DNA from: Lactarius indigo | Taxonomy: Eukaryota; Basidiomycota; Agaricomycetes; Russulales; Russulaceae | Assembly (NCBI GenBank): GCA_025766275.1 | Contig: JAFKAC010000020.1 | Span: 434,001-498,000 of the forward strand | Direction of reading: 5' to 3' | DNA length: 64,000 nt | Shown here: one piece after another, positions 37,465-47,504 of the stretch | Layout of the letters: the number at the start of each line of letters is the position of its first letter | Position numbering within the stretch: the stretch's first letter is position 1 | Position numbers and translations under genes: made by a program | Notes under the pieces: model-generated | What the model was told of the DNA's origin: nothing | Database searches by the model: none | The model's input: only the letters and a program-made list of their open reading frames with translations

Positions 37465-38353
37465 ATGAATGTTTCTACAGCACTCGTCCGGCTCATCTGC
37501 ATTTTCATCGATGACGATCTCAAGGTTCGCGACTCGCTGTTCCATATCAAGATGCCCCCGGAAGAAGAGATTGGCGAAGTCGTCAACTACGTGAAACTGG
37601 TCACACCGTCAATAAAGGACAAAGACCATGGAAAGTTTAGTTTCTACAAGCCTCCTCTGGACCGCCCTATCCACGTTTCGCACTCACTCTCTGGGTTTCA
37701 ACTGACTCAAAAGGACCTTGGGAATCCCTTGTTCATACCTTTGACAATCGGTGAGGTGTTTCAAGAGAAGGGTGCTGACTGTCGCTTCGATGTCAATATC
37801 ATCGTTCACGTTGATTCTGGGGAAAACGGTACGTTTTTATACTTTCTAATCGATGAAGCAAGGACGTGTATGACGCCTTCCCCCTGGCACAGGTGGTGTC
37901 ATCCTGCGTACTTCACCGGCGGATTCAAGTAATAGCTGGCTTCAATATGTTACATTTCGTTTGCGAAACCAAGATGAAGCCCAACTTCCCCCTAAGACTG
38001 AGCTCGATGCCAATATGATTATTGAAGTTCCAAATGAAGCGCTGCCAAAATTTGTTGAGCAGCTCGAGCTAGAGTCGCGCCTCCGGCGTTCCCCTCATTG
38101 GCACGACGTAAGTCTTTCGGCGTGATTTGATTTGATCCTATTGACCCTGAGTCAATTTCAGATAAAGACGCTGCCTTTGTTAGATTTCAAAGGGGCGTAT
38201 ACCCATCTCAGAACTCTTGTCAACCTCGTACCGTGGTTTGGCGAGGAGGCTGACAAACGACTGACCAATGAGACGGCTTTGGAGTGCAGCCCAAAGTTCT
38301 GGTTGAATAAGTATTTCGATAAAAAAACTTTTTTATGCATTAAAATGGTCTAG
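37465..38353 (+). CDS. Chimeric ORF: Crinkler-like header joined to a transposase tail (right only)
   Basis: Exons 37465-37828 and 37893-38107 equal the first two exons of the left gene at 18861-20572. The third exon (38162-38353) starts IKTLPLLD as in the left copy, then passes at 38186/38187 into FKGAYTHLRTLVNLVPWFGE, the tail of the Plavaka-type fragment whose left counterpart lies at 14736-14908. The 4942 bp between those points in the left arm are missing. The frame stays open: 364+215+192 = 771 bp, 256 aa. The result is a CRN-like header with a new C terminus. Expression is unknown, so it may be a dead remnant. Confidence 0.65.
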
Positions 38354-38598
38354 GTTGTTCGTTACTTGTCGTCTTCGTCTTCATCAATGCTATCACTCAA
38401 GTTACATCTTACACAAGGCGCGATGGTAACCAGCTTGGCGATCAAGACCGTGTCGGGCCAGGTCCATCTCTCAGCCACTCAAACGTTATGTCCAGCGTTA
38501 TCCACGAATGTTATCGTTTGAGGCACTAGATGAGCGACGTAGACCAGTCTTGCGAACCTGTTTGTTAATGCTAATAATTTCCCGCGCAACAAAAACGA

Positions 38599-38980
38599 GT
38601 GCAAAGTCAGCTTTCTCCGGCTGCCTCTCCAACTTCGTACCACCATCCTTTTCGTCTTCGCTCGATGGCCCACCTGCAAATATTGTGGGGTACGTTATAT
38701 TCCGCCAAAGAGCACATGCGGAAGGCGCTGGAGCCGCGCATCCATGCGCATTTCGAACGGAAGAAGCTCGCGGACCGAGGAGTAGAATTGGCTTGTCCTC
38801 GGTAAGTTTACCTTTTTTTTCGCGCCTTCGGTACTGACGAGCGTCGGAAGACCGACGGGCCTTCATGGGGAAAGTGGGAGGGCTAGATCGGGCGGGCACT
38901 TGACTGTAGATTTCTGCAAGTTGGACGGCAAACTCATCACCACCCACCACGTCTACCCCTCAGATGAGGCATATGAGGGT
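38599..38980 (+). CDS. Two candidate exons of an uncharacterised gene (right copy)
   Basis: The first candidate exon reads LQILWGTLYSAKEHMRKALE and then a basic helical stretch ending VELACP at a GTAAGT donor (38803). The second, about 38900-38980, reads DGKLITTHHVYPSDEAYE and ends at GGTAAGTG. Both look protein-like and sit next to consensus donors, but I cannot complete the gene or recognise the family. A long opposite-strand frame over the same bases is probably a shadow. Confidence 0.3.
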
Positions 38981-39155
38981 AAGTGCATCAGTTTATTTTT
39001 TTTAACTCTGCTAATCTTTGCCCCTATTACAAAGGGGAGGATAAGAAAAAATCTAAGAGCCGTCGCCCATAGGCCGGCAAGGATATAGCTACTTTTTTTT
39101 TACATCTTCATAGCTAATAGTCAGTGGCTATACCTTTTACACCCGACGGGACGAC

Positions 39156-39313
39156 GCGGCCACCGCGACGATGCGACGATGCGACGACGCGGCCACCGCG
39201 ACGATGCGACGATGCGGCCACCGCGACGATGCGACGACGCGGCCACCATGACGATGCGACGATGCGGCCACCGCGACGATGCGATGATGCGGCCACCGCG
39301 ACGATACAACGAT
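39156..39313. repeat. 25-bp minisatellite, six units (right copy)
   Basis: This is the mirror of the left array with one unit fewer: five units of 25 bp and one of 33 bp (158 bp). Units begin gcggccacc on this strand. The one-unit difference accounts for the 25-bp change in pairing offset between the arms here. Confidence 0.95.
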
Positions 39314-40052
39314 GTGATAACCCCGACCGCGATGAGGGGTATAGGCGGGGCCGGGACTACGGCGGAGGCCCGGAATGCGGCGGGAGACTAGCGGGGGTGG
39401 GCCTGAGCCGGGGGCGGTGGTACATAGGTCTTTTTGTTTATGTCATTAGCGTACTACTAGGTTTTCGAATTTAAAAAATCACTGAGAATCCATTCACAAC
39501 GAACATTGAACGCCATTATCTACATGGTCGCTACAATGTTACACTGGCATACTGAAGTGAGCCTACTAGTACAGAAACCCAAGAGTTTTGTTTACCATGC
39601 ATACAATAACACTATGGTAGTAGGCGGCTCATTGGGCCACTCCAAACCGTCCCGTAGAAGTATTGGCGACGCTCCTTGTCGGTGTCAGGATGAGACGGGC
39701 CAGTAGTACTAGAGTAATACATTATATTTACTAGAAAGCCTACAGCGAGATTCAAAGCTATGGGCCTCTGACATTCAAGCTTGAAGCCCGTCGTTACACG
39801 ATCCAAGTCACGATCCAGGTGGTGCTTCGGGGGAGGGGAGGGAATCCATTTACAGAGACTTTCCCACCGAATCCAACCGAATCTCGACTATGGATTGGAC
39901 AGTCCAACCGGGCAGTCGCTTGTCACTTATCTCATCTCCCCTCCAACAGTAGGCATCTCCCGTACGTCGAGACAATAGACAAGACCTGGGGACAAGCATC
40001 AAAAAGTGAATGGCTTACATCAGGCTTATTGTACGCGTATATCTTCTCGCTG

Positions 40053-43000
40053 ATGGGCACACCGATTCTTGAAACCTCAACTCACATGGACTTCCTCTCC
40101 ATCACAGATGCCGAACTTTCAGCACGTTCTACGTGGATGCCTAACGTCGACTCTTTGGAATTCATTAAAGACCCCGTCGAGGTCGGTCCTTACCAGATCC
40201 AGCATCCTGACCAACTCCGACGTCCGAATACTGGTCTGTATGCTTTAAGGCTGACGTCCAAGAATCGAGTCTATCTGGAGTACGAAAACCGGCTTTGTGA
40301 CATCCTGGACACACTTGAGTCTATGGAATCTACTGACGTGAAAGAGGATATGGAAGACCGGGTCCTGCAAGAGTTGGTCAGGATCAATCGTTTGAAAGAG
40401 GTCAAATGGTCGGGCCAGCGGAGTAAGCGAGGCGTCAAGGGGGCTATAGTCAATACAGGTATACTTACTCTTCTGCTTGACGTTGCCCGTGACTGACGGA
40501 ATCCTAGAAAGCTACTTTGTTACGAGACATCCTACTAATACAACAATTCTTGCGATCTACGTCACCACTTTGGTCATGTATATCCTATTCCGCCTTCCCC
40601 GTCGCGGCGCAGCTGTTCTACTGGCTGGCATGAGAAGTATCTTAAAAAGCGAGGCGTCTCTTCGTTCATTGGCAAGCGAAGTCCCGAAAGACCCAAGAAG
40701 ACTTCTCACAATGTATTGTCTCGATCCTATCACCCGCACGTACGTTTGCTGCCCTTCGTGTTACTGCCTTTATGGGTATTCGATTGCCAAGACAAAAAAG
40801 AGGAAGGCACTTACTTCTTTCAACGACCATCATCACCACCCCGTGGAAAATACCGATGACGTTATTTCAGAAGACGTGCAACCAGTGACTTCCGTGCCAG
40901 TTCGCTGCACACACCACCGTGTCCGCACAGGCCCTGCCTGTGGTGAACCCTTGTTCCACTCCGTTGTTGCTAATGGAAAGACTTACGCCGTCCCTCGATG
41001 CAAGTACGAAATGCAAGATCTGAAGCAGTGGATCGGGCGGGTGCTCTCCCGGCCATCTATCGAGGAACATGTGTTCAAAACCTTTCAGAGACCCCGGAAA
41101 GACTACATGGAGGACATGTGGGATGCCGAACACCTGTGCCGGATTCTCCTGAAAGAAGGTGAACGATTTCTCCCAGGGCCAACGGACGAAACTCGCTTGG
41201 CATTTTCATTCTCGATGGACAGCTTTAACCCATATCACATGAAAGAGGCGAAACAAACAATCTCGTCGACTGCGATCTGGCTGGTCTTGCTCAATCTTCC
41301 TTCCCACCTGCGATACCGTCCAGAAAACATGTTTCTCGCTGGTACGATTCCAGGGCCGAGGAAACCTTCGCTTTCAGACATAAATCACAGCCTCAATCTT
41401 CTTGTCGAGGTCTTGCTAGAGTTCTTTGACCCTGGTGTCTTGTATTCCCGAACGGCGAGGCACAAAGAGGGCTGCCGAGTTCGCGCAATACTCGTTCCCG
41501 TTGTTTCAGATATGCTGGCTGCACGGCAGGCCGGCGGGTTTGCGAGCCCAACGGCAACGCGATTCTGCACGTGCTGTAACCTAAGGATTCAAGAGATAGA
41601 AAACCTCGACAGACACACTTGGCCGCAGCGGGACGTTGTTGAACACATCCAGCTGGCAAAGCGATGGCGAGACGCCGAAGGTTTTAATGAGCAAGAGACT
41701 CTTTTCAGAAAACACGGCATAAGATGGTCTCTGCTTCTCAGACTTCCCTATTGGAATCCCATCTTGTTTACGGCCATCGAACCCATGCACGTCTTCGATG
41801 CGGGCTTGTTCCAGACTCACTGTCAGCAGGTTTGGGGGATTGGTGCCTCTGCTCCAAGTGGCGACGGCACACTTTCACTGGCCTCTAAGGACATTCCAAG
41901 ACCCCCGGACGCCGAGTTGGAGAAATGGTACAAGATCATTCGTATGACTCAAAACTTGGAGCGCCTTCGAGAGCAGCTCAGCGGAAGAGACTGCGCTCGT
42001 GAAATTCTCTGGCATATCTGCAACGACCACGACTTGCGGCGTGCAGGAAGTAAAGAACAATTGGCTGAAGCAATTGCTGATTGGGTAGGTGATTTTCCGT
42101 GTGAGTTAATGGACTCAATGAGGAGCCATCTTTGGCACAGCGGCAGACGGCCTCACCTGATGCGATCCGACCACCCAACACTTTCACCTCCGGGCAGACA
42201 TCCGTCGCCGCTTCTGCTGTTTATTCAGGCACTCGAACCGATACCGAAGGCGAAGAATCCCGAGGTGTCCGTGAGGGGAGTGTTACCACCGACGACTCGG
42301 TGCGTCTAAGAGTAATACGATCAGGATATATACGCAACCTAACCCTCTCTTAGCTTGCATCAGTTCGTGCCATGTTCGAGGAAAGAATCCCCACGGCAGA
42401 CGAGCAAATAAATATAAACAAGTGCACGCAACAGCTCATCGACCGTGCTGCTGCAAATACAGTGTTGCGTGCCAAAAAAGCCGTGCTTCAATTCGTTTGT
42501 CGGGATTTCTGTCGTATGTCCCAAGACGAGCTCAGTAGGCTTCACACAAAGGATGAGTTGTATGCTGCAGCCACTGCTTGGGTACGTCTGCGAGGTATTC
42601 GGTGGAACACCTGACCTCATTTCTCCCCAGGTAGAGGCGAACGTCCTGCTAGAAGACTCTGTGAAGAAGCGAAAGGACTCTTCCCTCACTTCTGGCGCGA
42701 TTCTCGGCAAGGACGTCATGGAGGCTGTTTGGGAAGACATGGCCCTCATCGAGCTTCCGTCTTGGGTTACAGAAGTTCCTCTTAACTGGGGCACCGCGGC
42801 ACGGGGAAAGCTGAGTGCAAACAACTGGCGAGTCATTTGTACGATCCACCTCCCCATAACTTTAATCAGACTATGGGGAGGAGATGGCGCACCTGAGGAT
42901 CAGAAAAAGAAACTTGAAAACTTCATGGATTTAGTGCGCGCAGTTCAGATTGCTAACTTACGCTCGATCTCCAAGACAGAGATCAAGTTATATGACCATT

Positions 43001-44022
43001 ACATTCTTCGCTACATGACAACATTTAAGTCGTTATACAAGCTCGCGAAGGTGAAACCCATCCATCATGCCGCATTGCATTACGGTGATGTCCTCAGAGG
43101 ATTTGGGCCCGGACACACGCACGGTGCCGCATTCTATGAGAGATATATACACTCTATGCAGAGCAAAAACCATAACATGAAGCTCGGTTCGTAGATTTAC
43201 TACAGCTCTGAAGGCATGCTTTGCTCACGGTCATCCCAACTAGGCGAACTTGAGTCGACATTCATGTGTAGCTCTGTGAGGGAGGCAAATTTGCAGGCAC
43301 TACTCTCAGATAACAGCGAAGTACGTTCACGCGTTGGGGACCTTACCGAAGTATACAAGGCCATTCTTGCCGAGGACGTCCGCGGGACACGCTTGGCCCA
43401 TATGGTTGACGCAGCGCACCTCACGGACCAGGAGCCATACATCGCATATGATGAGACACGTTTACGCGAATCAACTCTTCCCGATAACGTGCTAGCCGCG
43501 TTCGTGCACTTTATAAAGGGAGAGTACCATGGAGGTATGGGCGTCACAGATGGCCGTCCCGATGGAACAATATCTCCGAAGGTCAATACCCTGGACAAGT
43601 TCTCCCTCAGAGGTGTTGAGTATTCAACGGCGACCTGTCGAGCGCGCAACAGCCACATCCTGTTCCGATCTCCGGGATCAGCACACCCACCAGAGTCTGG
43701 CCAGATTGTTTATATCTTCTTCAATTCCCAAGTTCAGATCGCTCACTCTATAGCCTCCCGAGCCCAACCACGCTATCCACTTGTTTACGTGTGTGTGCGA
43801 CCCTACGTCTCCCTTCAAACCGATTCGCAATCCAACAAAATGGATCAAATGTACAGAAGATTTGGATTTGCTGGGGGCTTTTTGTGTCGAAGGGAGGTCA
43901 CGCCACCGGTCATCATTCAACCCCCCAGCATTATCTCTCACGCTGCAGTAACTCCTCTGCAGATAGATGGTCATCAAGTGTTGCATATCCTTCCTATGGA
44001 CCGGGTGTGTTTCACATTCTGA
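40053..44022 (+). CDS. CMC/Tnp2-type DNA transposase, near complete (right arm only)
   Basis: Exon 1 (40053-40458) has RLTSKNRVYLEYENRLCDIL and RINRLKEVKWSGQ. Exon 2 starts at 40508 in phase and carries a Cys cluster (YVCCPSCYCLYG), the SFSMDSFNPYHMKEA segment with a catalytic-type Asp, LPSHLRYRPENMFLAGTIPG, a second Cys cluster (CTCCNLRIQEIENLDRHTW) and IEPMHVFDAGL. These are the usual order and motifs of the Tnp2 family (Pfam Transposase_21 type) in basidiomycetes. Later exons are about 42365-42584, 42632-43187 (NWGTAARGKLSANNWRVIC, then HLPITLIRLW) and 43243-44022. The joins near 42100-42365 are not resolved. In length (over 1100 aa) and motifs it looks near intact. No obvious CACTA termini or target duplication was found at the borders of the right-only block. 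Confidence 0.75.
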
Positions 44023-45100
44023 ACTGCAGAACAAAAGGGCTCATGTCCGGCGATTCTTAACCATTAGCACATGCGGGCGTCCTTCATGCACACCGAAGAT
44101 GCCGAGGTAGATGTCCCTGACAACTGAATGGGGCAGTTGCGCATACGTATAAGGACTGACCCTAGGGGGGAAATCAGGAGCCCGATTAAATAATCTCTTT
44201 GCGGTGCCACATGCGCTAGTATCTTACACACAGCGCGTGATCGTGACCGGTCCTCGTCGGTCGCACTTCACATGTACAAGCAATCCTATGTTGTTTTTCC
44301 GACTTGTGCGTCCGTGCCTGTTTATTTCGAGCCCTTAAAATATACAACGGCCTCCTTTTCAAGTTGGAGTCGACCGCTCTTTGTCTTAGATACATGTCCC
44401 GGGATCAATACAATATATAAAAGCTCGACGTGCACTTTGCTGACACATAGAATGCTGACACAAATTCCTTTCGTGGACGTTCCGTCGATGGGATGTGCCA
44501 TTCGCTGACACATGAGATGCTGAAGCGCGACTGCATCCGCCTCTGTGAATAGGGGCTTGCTCATGAGTCCACTGCAGCAACTGGGCCCGCTACGGCATGT
44601 GCAAATTCTACGGCATTCTGCAGCGGCTCCCTCAGCAAAAGGACGGACCGGAGGGCCGTCCCTGCAACGCTAGTATAATTTAATACAGAAAAAAAACAAA
44701 GAAAAAATACTAAGGGGAAAAAGGTCACCGGAGCGAGGTGCTGCCAGTGGGTGTAAATCTCTACACAGGTAACCAATCATTCGGGGCTACCATTGGCACT
44801 GGATGGCTCTCACCGACGAGCGTCGTAGCCCCGATCCTTGCCTTAATCCTTGTCGTGAACACGGCCTTTCCATTCTGCTTAACGTCATCGTTTTCACGCA
44901 TTCCATCAATATATACTTTTAAAGCACGAGCAGAATGCCAGTGTCACCAGACCAAGAAATCCATTGTTCTCCTAGAAAGTTTGGCGTTTATGGCCAGATC
45001 ATCCGGAAATCAGATCCCCTTATTTCTTGATGACTCTAGCACGATACATTGTTCTTTCCGGAATCTCGGTCACACGGCTATTTGTCTCTTTCACTTAGCT
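44023..45100. other. Stretch downstream of the transposase, no gene seen
   Basis: Only short frames, mutually overlapping. It probably belongs to the 3' part of the CMC element, but no terminal repeat is recognised. Confidence 0.4.
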
Positions 45101-45936
45101 ATAAACGCTTAGACAAGGTATTGTTTAACGAACAGAATCGTAAAGTCCGCTCAGCTGGTGCTCACCAAAAAAAAGGTTTTTGGCGACACTCAGCAGGATA
45201 ACCTGCCATTTAGACATAAACCAGAAAACGTGGAGCTGAAAGTGGGCGAACAATAGCATATGGTCTGATCGGCCGAATGTTTGCGATGTCGTGACTCAGA
45301 TACTGGTATAAAACGTCCCTCACTAGTCAATTAATGCTATCGCTGAGTGCTCACTGGCATGGCCCCAAACTTGAATCCTTCAGGTTCTCCCCTGGCTGTC
45401 GCAATGGCGACGCAACTGTCTAAGTCGGATCATGTCCACCCAGCAGCAAAAACTGAAAATAGGTCTGTAGCACTGCCGTTCAATTCCTCACATGGGCGAG
45501 TATAACCAAGAGTATAACTCATGGATATTATCCCAGCCATGAGCCCACTGAGAATATCTCTCTCCGTCATTTCTTGCAAGCCACAGAACATCTTATTGTG
45601 GAGGCCCCGCAGATATCGGAAGACCCAGGCCCTGTGTCCGCGATGCGTGTGACGACAGAAGGTACCCAGAGTGGTGACCTGGACACGGTAGGAAGCATGC
45701 AGCACGGTGTGCCAATCTGACTAGTACCAAGGTTCTTAATCTTTCAAGAGACGCGACCCCACCCGCGGGACCTAAGAGGCAAAGTGCCGAGTTCCAGGGT
45801 CATATCCCTGTTGTCGCCAGTGGTGCGCTTTTGCCTCTCTGCGCATATTAAACTCCAACCCAGATTTGTCTGACTATTAAAAGTTCACAGAGGCGATAGT
45901 GCCATCTCTCAGGCCAACATCAACCACGATGTAACA

Positions 45937-46257
45937 ATGCGGCCGGCAGCGGGCGAACTAGCACTAACCCCCGAGGCTTTCTATGTTTTGCGTCAACGAG
46001 TTGATACCGAAAGTGTGCAATGCCACACTAGGTTTCAGTCGCTTTTACGGCGCGTCATGGAGCTGGAAAAGCATCTGGGGGTTGGACGTAGTGACAGGTC
46101 TCTCCGCCGCGAGCGCATTCAACTGGGTCTGGAAGTCTCCGTGGCAGGAGAACGTAGGATGTGTGCACCCGGGCACGGGCTTCCATTCATGATGGTTCTC
46201 CTAGTCTTAGTTGCCACGATAGCTCCAACTGCCTACAAGTATGTATTTTCTACGTAA
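45937..46257 (+). CDS. Coiled-coil protein with C-terminal membrane anchor (right copy)
   Basis: A 106-codon frame starts at MRPAAGE and has a helical, charged middle (VLRQRVDTESVQ, LLRRVMELEKHLG). It ends in a hydrophobic segment (MMVLLVLVATIAPTAY) followed by a very short tail, the layout of a tail-anchored membrane protein. Likely upstream exons lie at 45359-45462 (MAPNLNPSG...) and 45537-45687 (HEPTENISLRHF...), which join in phase with each other. The join of 45687 to the main exon is not in phase with the obvious acceptor at 45889. The family is not recognised. The layout recalls the tail-anchored gene at 35430-36028. Confidence 0.5.
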   Translation: MRPAAGELALTPEAFYVLRQRVDTESVQCHTRFQSLLRRVMELEKHLGVGRSDRSLRRERIQLGLEVSVAGERRMCAPGHGLPFMMVLLVLVATIAPTAYKYVFST

Positions 46258-47504
46258 GCACGTACGCATGTAGGCATGTACATGCTTTGAATGTAGTCAT
46301 GAGCTCTAGCGTTCAAGTTTACTCCTAGAAAAAGGAGCCAGTAGGGGCGAGTGGGAGGAGTGGGTGGTTGGTGAGAGAATCGTTGGAAACGAGGTACTAG
46401 TTCTGCAGCCTGAGTACAGAATGCGCGGGAGTAGGCCGCTGCGCTCGTTGCCTCCTTAACCTCAGGCTTGCGAACTGCTGGCCATGCCAGTGCCGGCCTA
46501 ACCTGCTGCTTCCTAGACTATCGTCTTTACCTGGTCACAATACCACCTGCGCCTTTGACTGTGCCTCAGTGCCTCTCACTGAGCTACTTTCCTTCTTTTT
46601 TACGGCTCCAGACCGATATTCCAACGAATGCATTGAAACTTGTGATTGGATAGCGCAGTGACCGACTTTCCTGTTAACATGTAAATTTGTGACATCGGAA
46701 CTCTCTAATTTTGACATCGCCATCACAACCTCTCCCTTCAACTCTGCGCTATACTCTCGTCTGCAACTCACCACACGACCTGCCCTTTCATATTGTCGGT
46801 AAGATATTACATCGTCACCTGCAACGCAGCGATTGCCATAGTCGTCCGCGCAGTCTGGCAGAGAGCTGGTGTGTCCAAGTTCCTGGTGAACTCCGCGCGG
46901 CGATCAGACGGACCAAGGGGCGCGGACAAACAGTTGTATTCGGTGTGAATATGTGCGCACCTGTCTCTTTAAGCTTTAATTAGCTTTAATACCTAAGTCA
47001 GTGTCGTTTCGCTCTGGTCTACCCAAGGCACGTGCACTAGTACTAGCCTGCAGGCCTCGCTCGGATCGGTATTCTTCCTTCCCCGGCGCTTGCGTTTGCC
47101 TTTCTTCTTTCTTCTTCTACTCACTCGGCCTGACCTGTTCGTGCAACGTTCGTGTCAGTGCGCGCGGGCCACATACTGTCTTAACTTCAATTATTCTACA
47201 AGAGAGAACTCACGAGGAAGGAGGAAGCCTAGGCGAGTCCGAGTCAGGAATCAGAGAACAAGCTAGGGTTGGGCTCGAAGTCTGGGGGATGCCCATTAGG
47301 GAGGTCGGCTCGAGAGTAAGTTATGAACAGCGATGAGGATTTTACATGTACAGTACAATGCAGTACTATTAATCATATTATTCGTAATTTGCGATATCGT
47401 GACTGTAATCATGCTGTCGGCAGCATTCCCGCATTCCCACGCCTTCCCAACCTGTTATTGTCCATTGTCCAACCTATCGTTGTCCGCGTCGGCTTACTCC
47501 CATT

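Larger units (their letters stand above)
40006..45100. other. Right-arm-only block (5095 bp)
   Basis: The arms match up to 40005 and again from 45101; the left arm has only 5 bp (13054-13058) between those points. The left-arm sequence gcgaat resembles gtgaat at 40006-40011 and then continues as aaacgc, as after 45102, which fits a deletion in the left arm with a 1-2 bp overlap. The block holds the CMC transposase and about 1 kb downstream without a supported gene. Confidence 0.9.

Noticed and set aside
40006..45100. Clean transposon insertion in the right arm
   Set aside because: No target duplication or terminal inverted repeat of more than about 5 bp is visible at these borders, and the left-arm junction reads better as a deletion.
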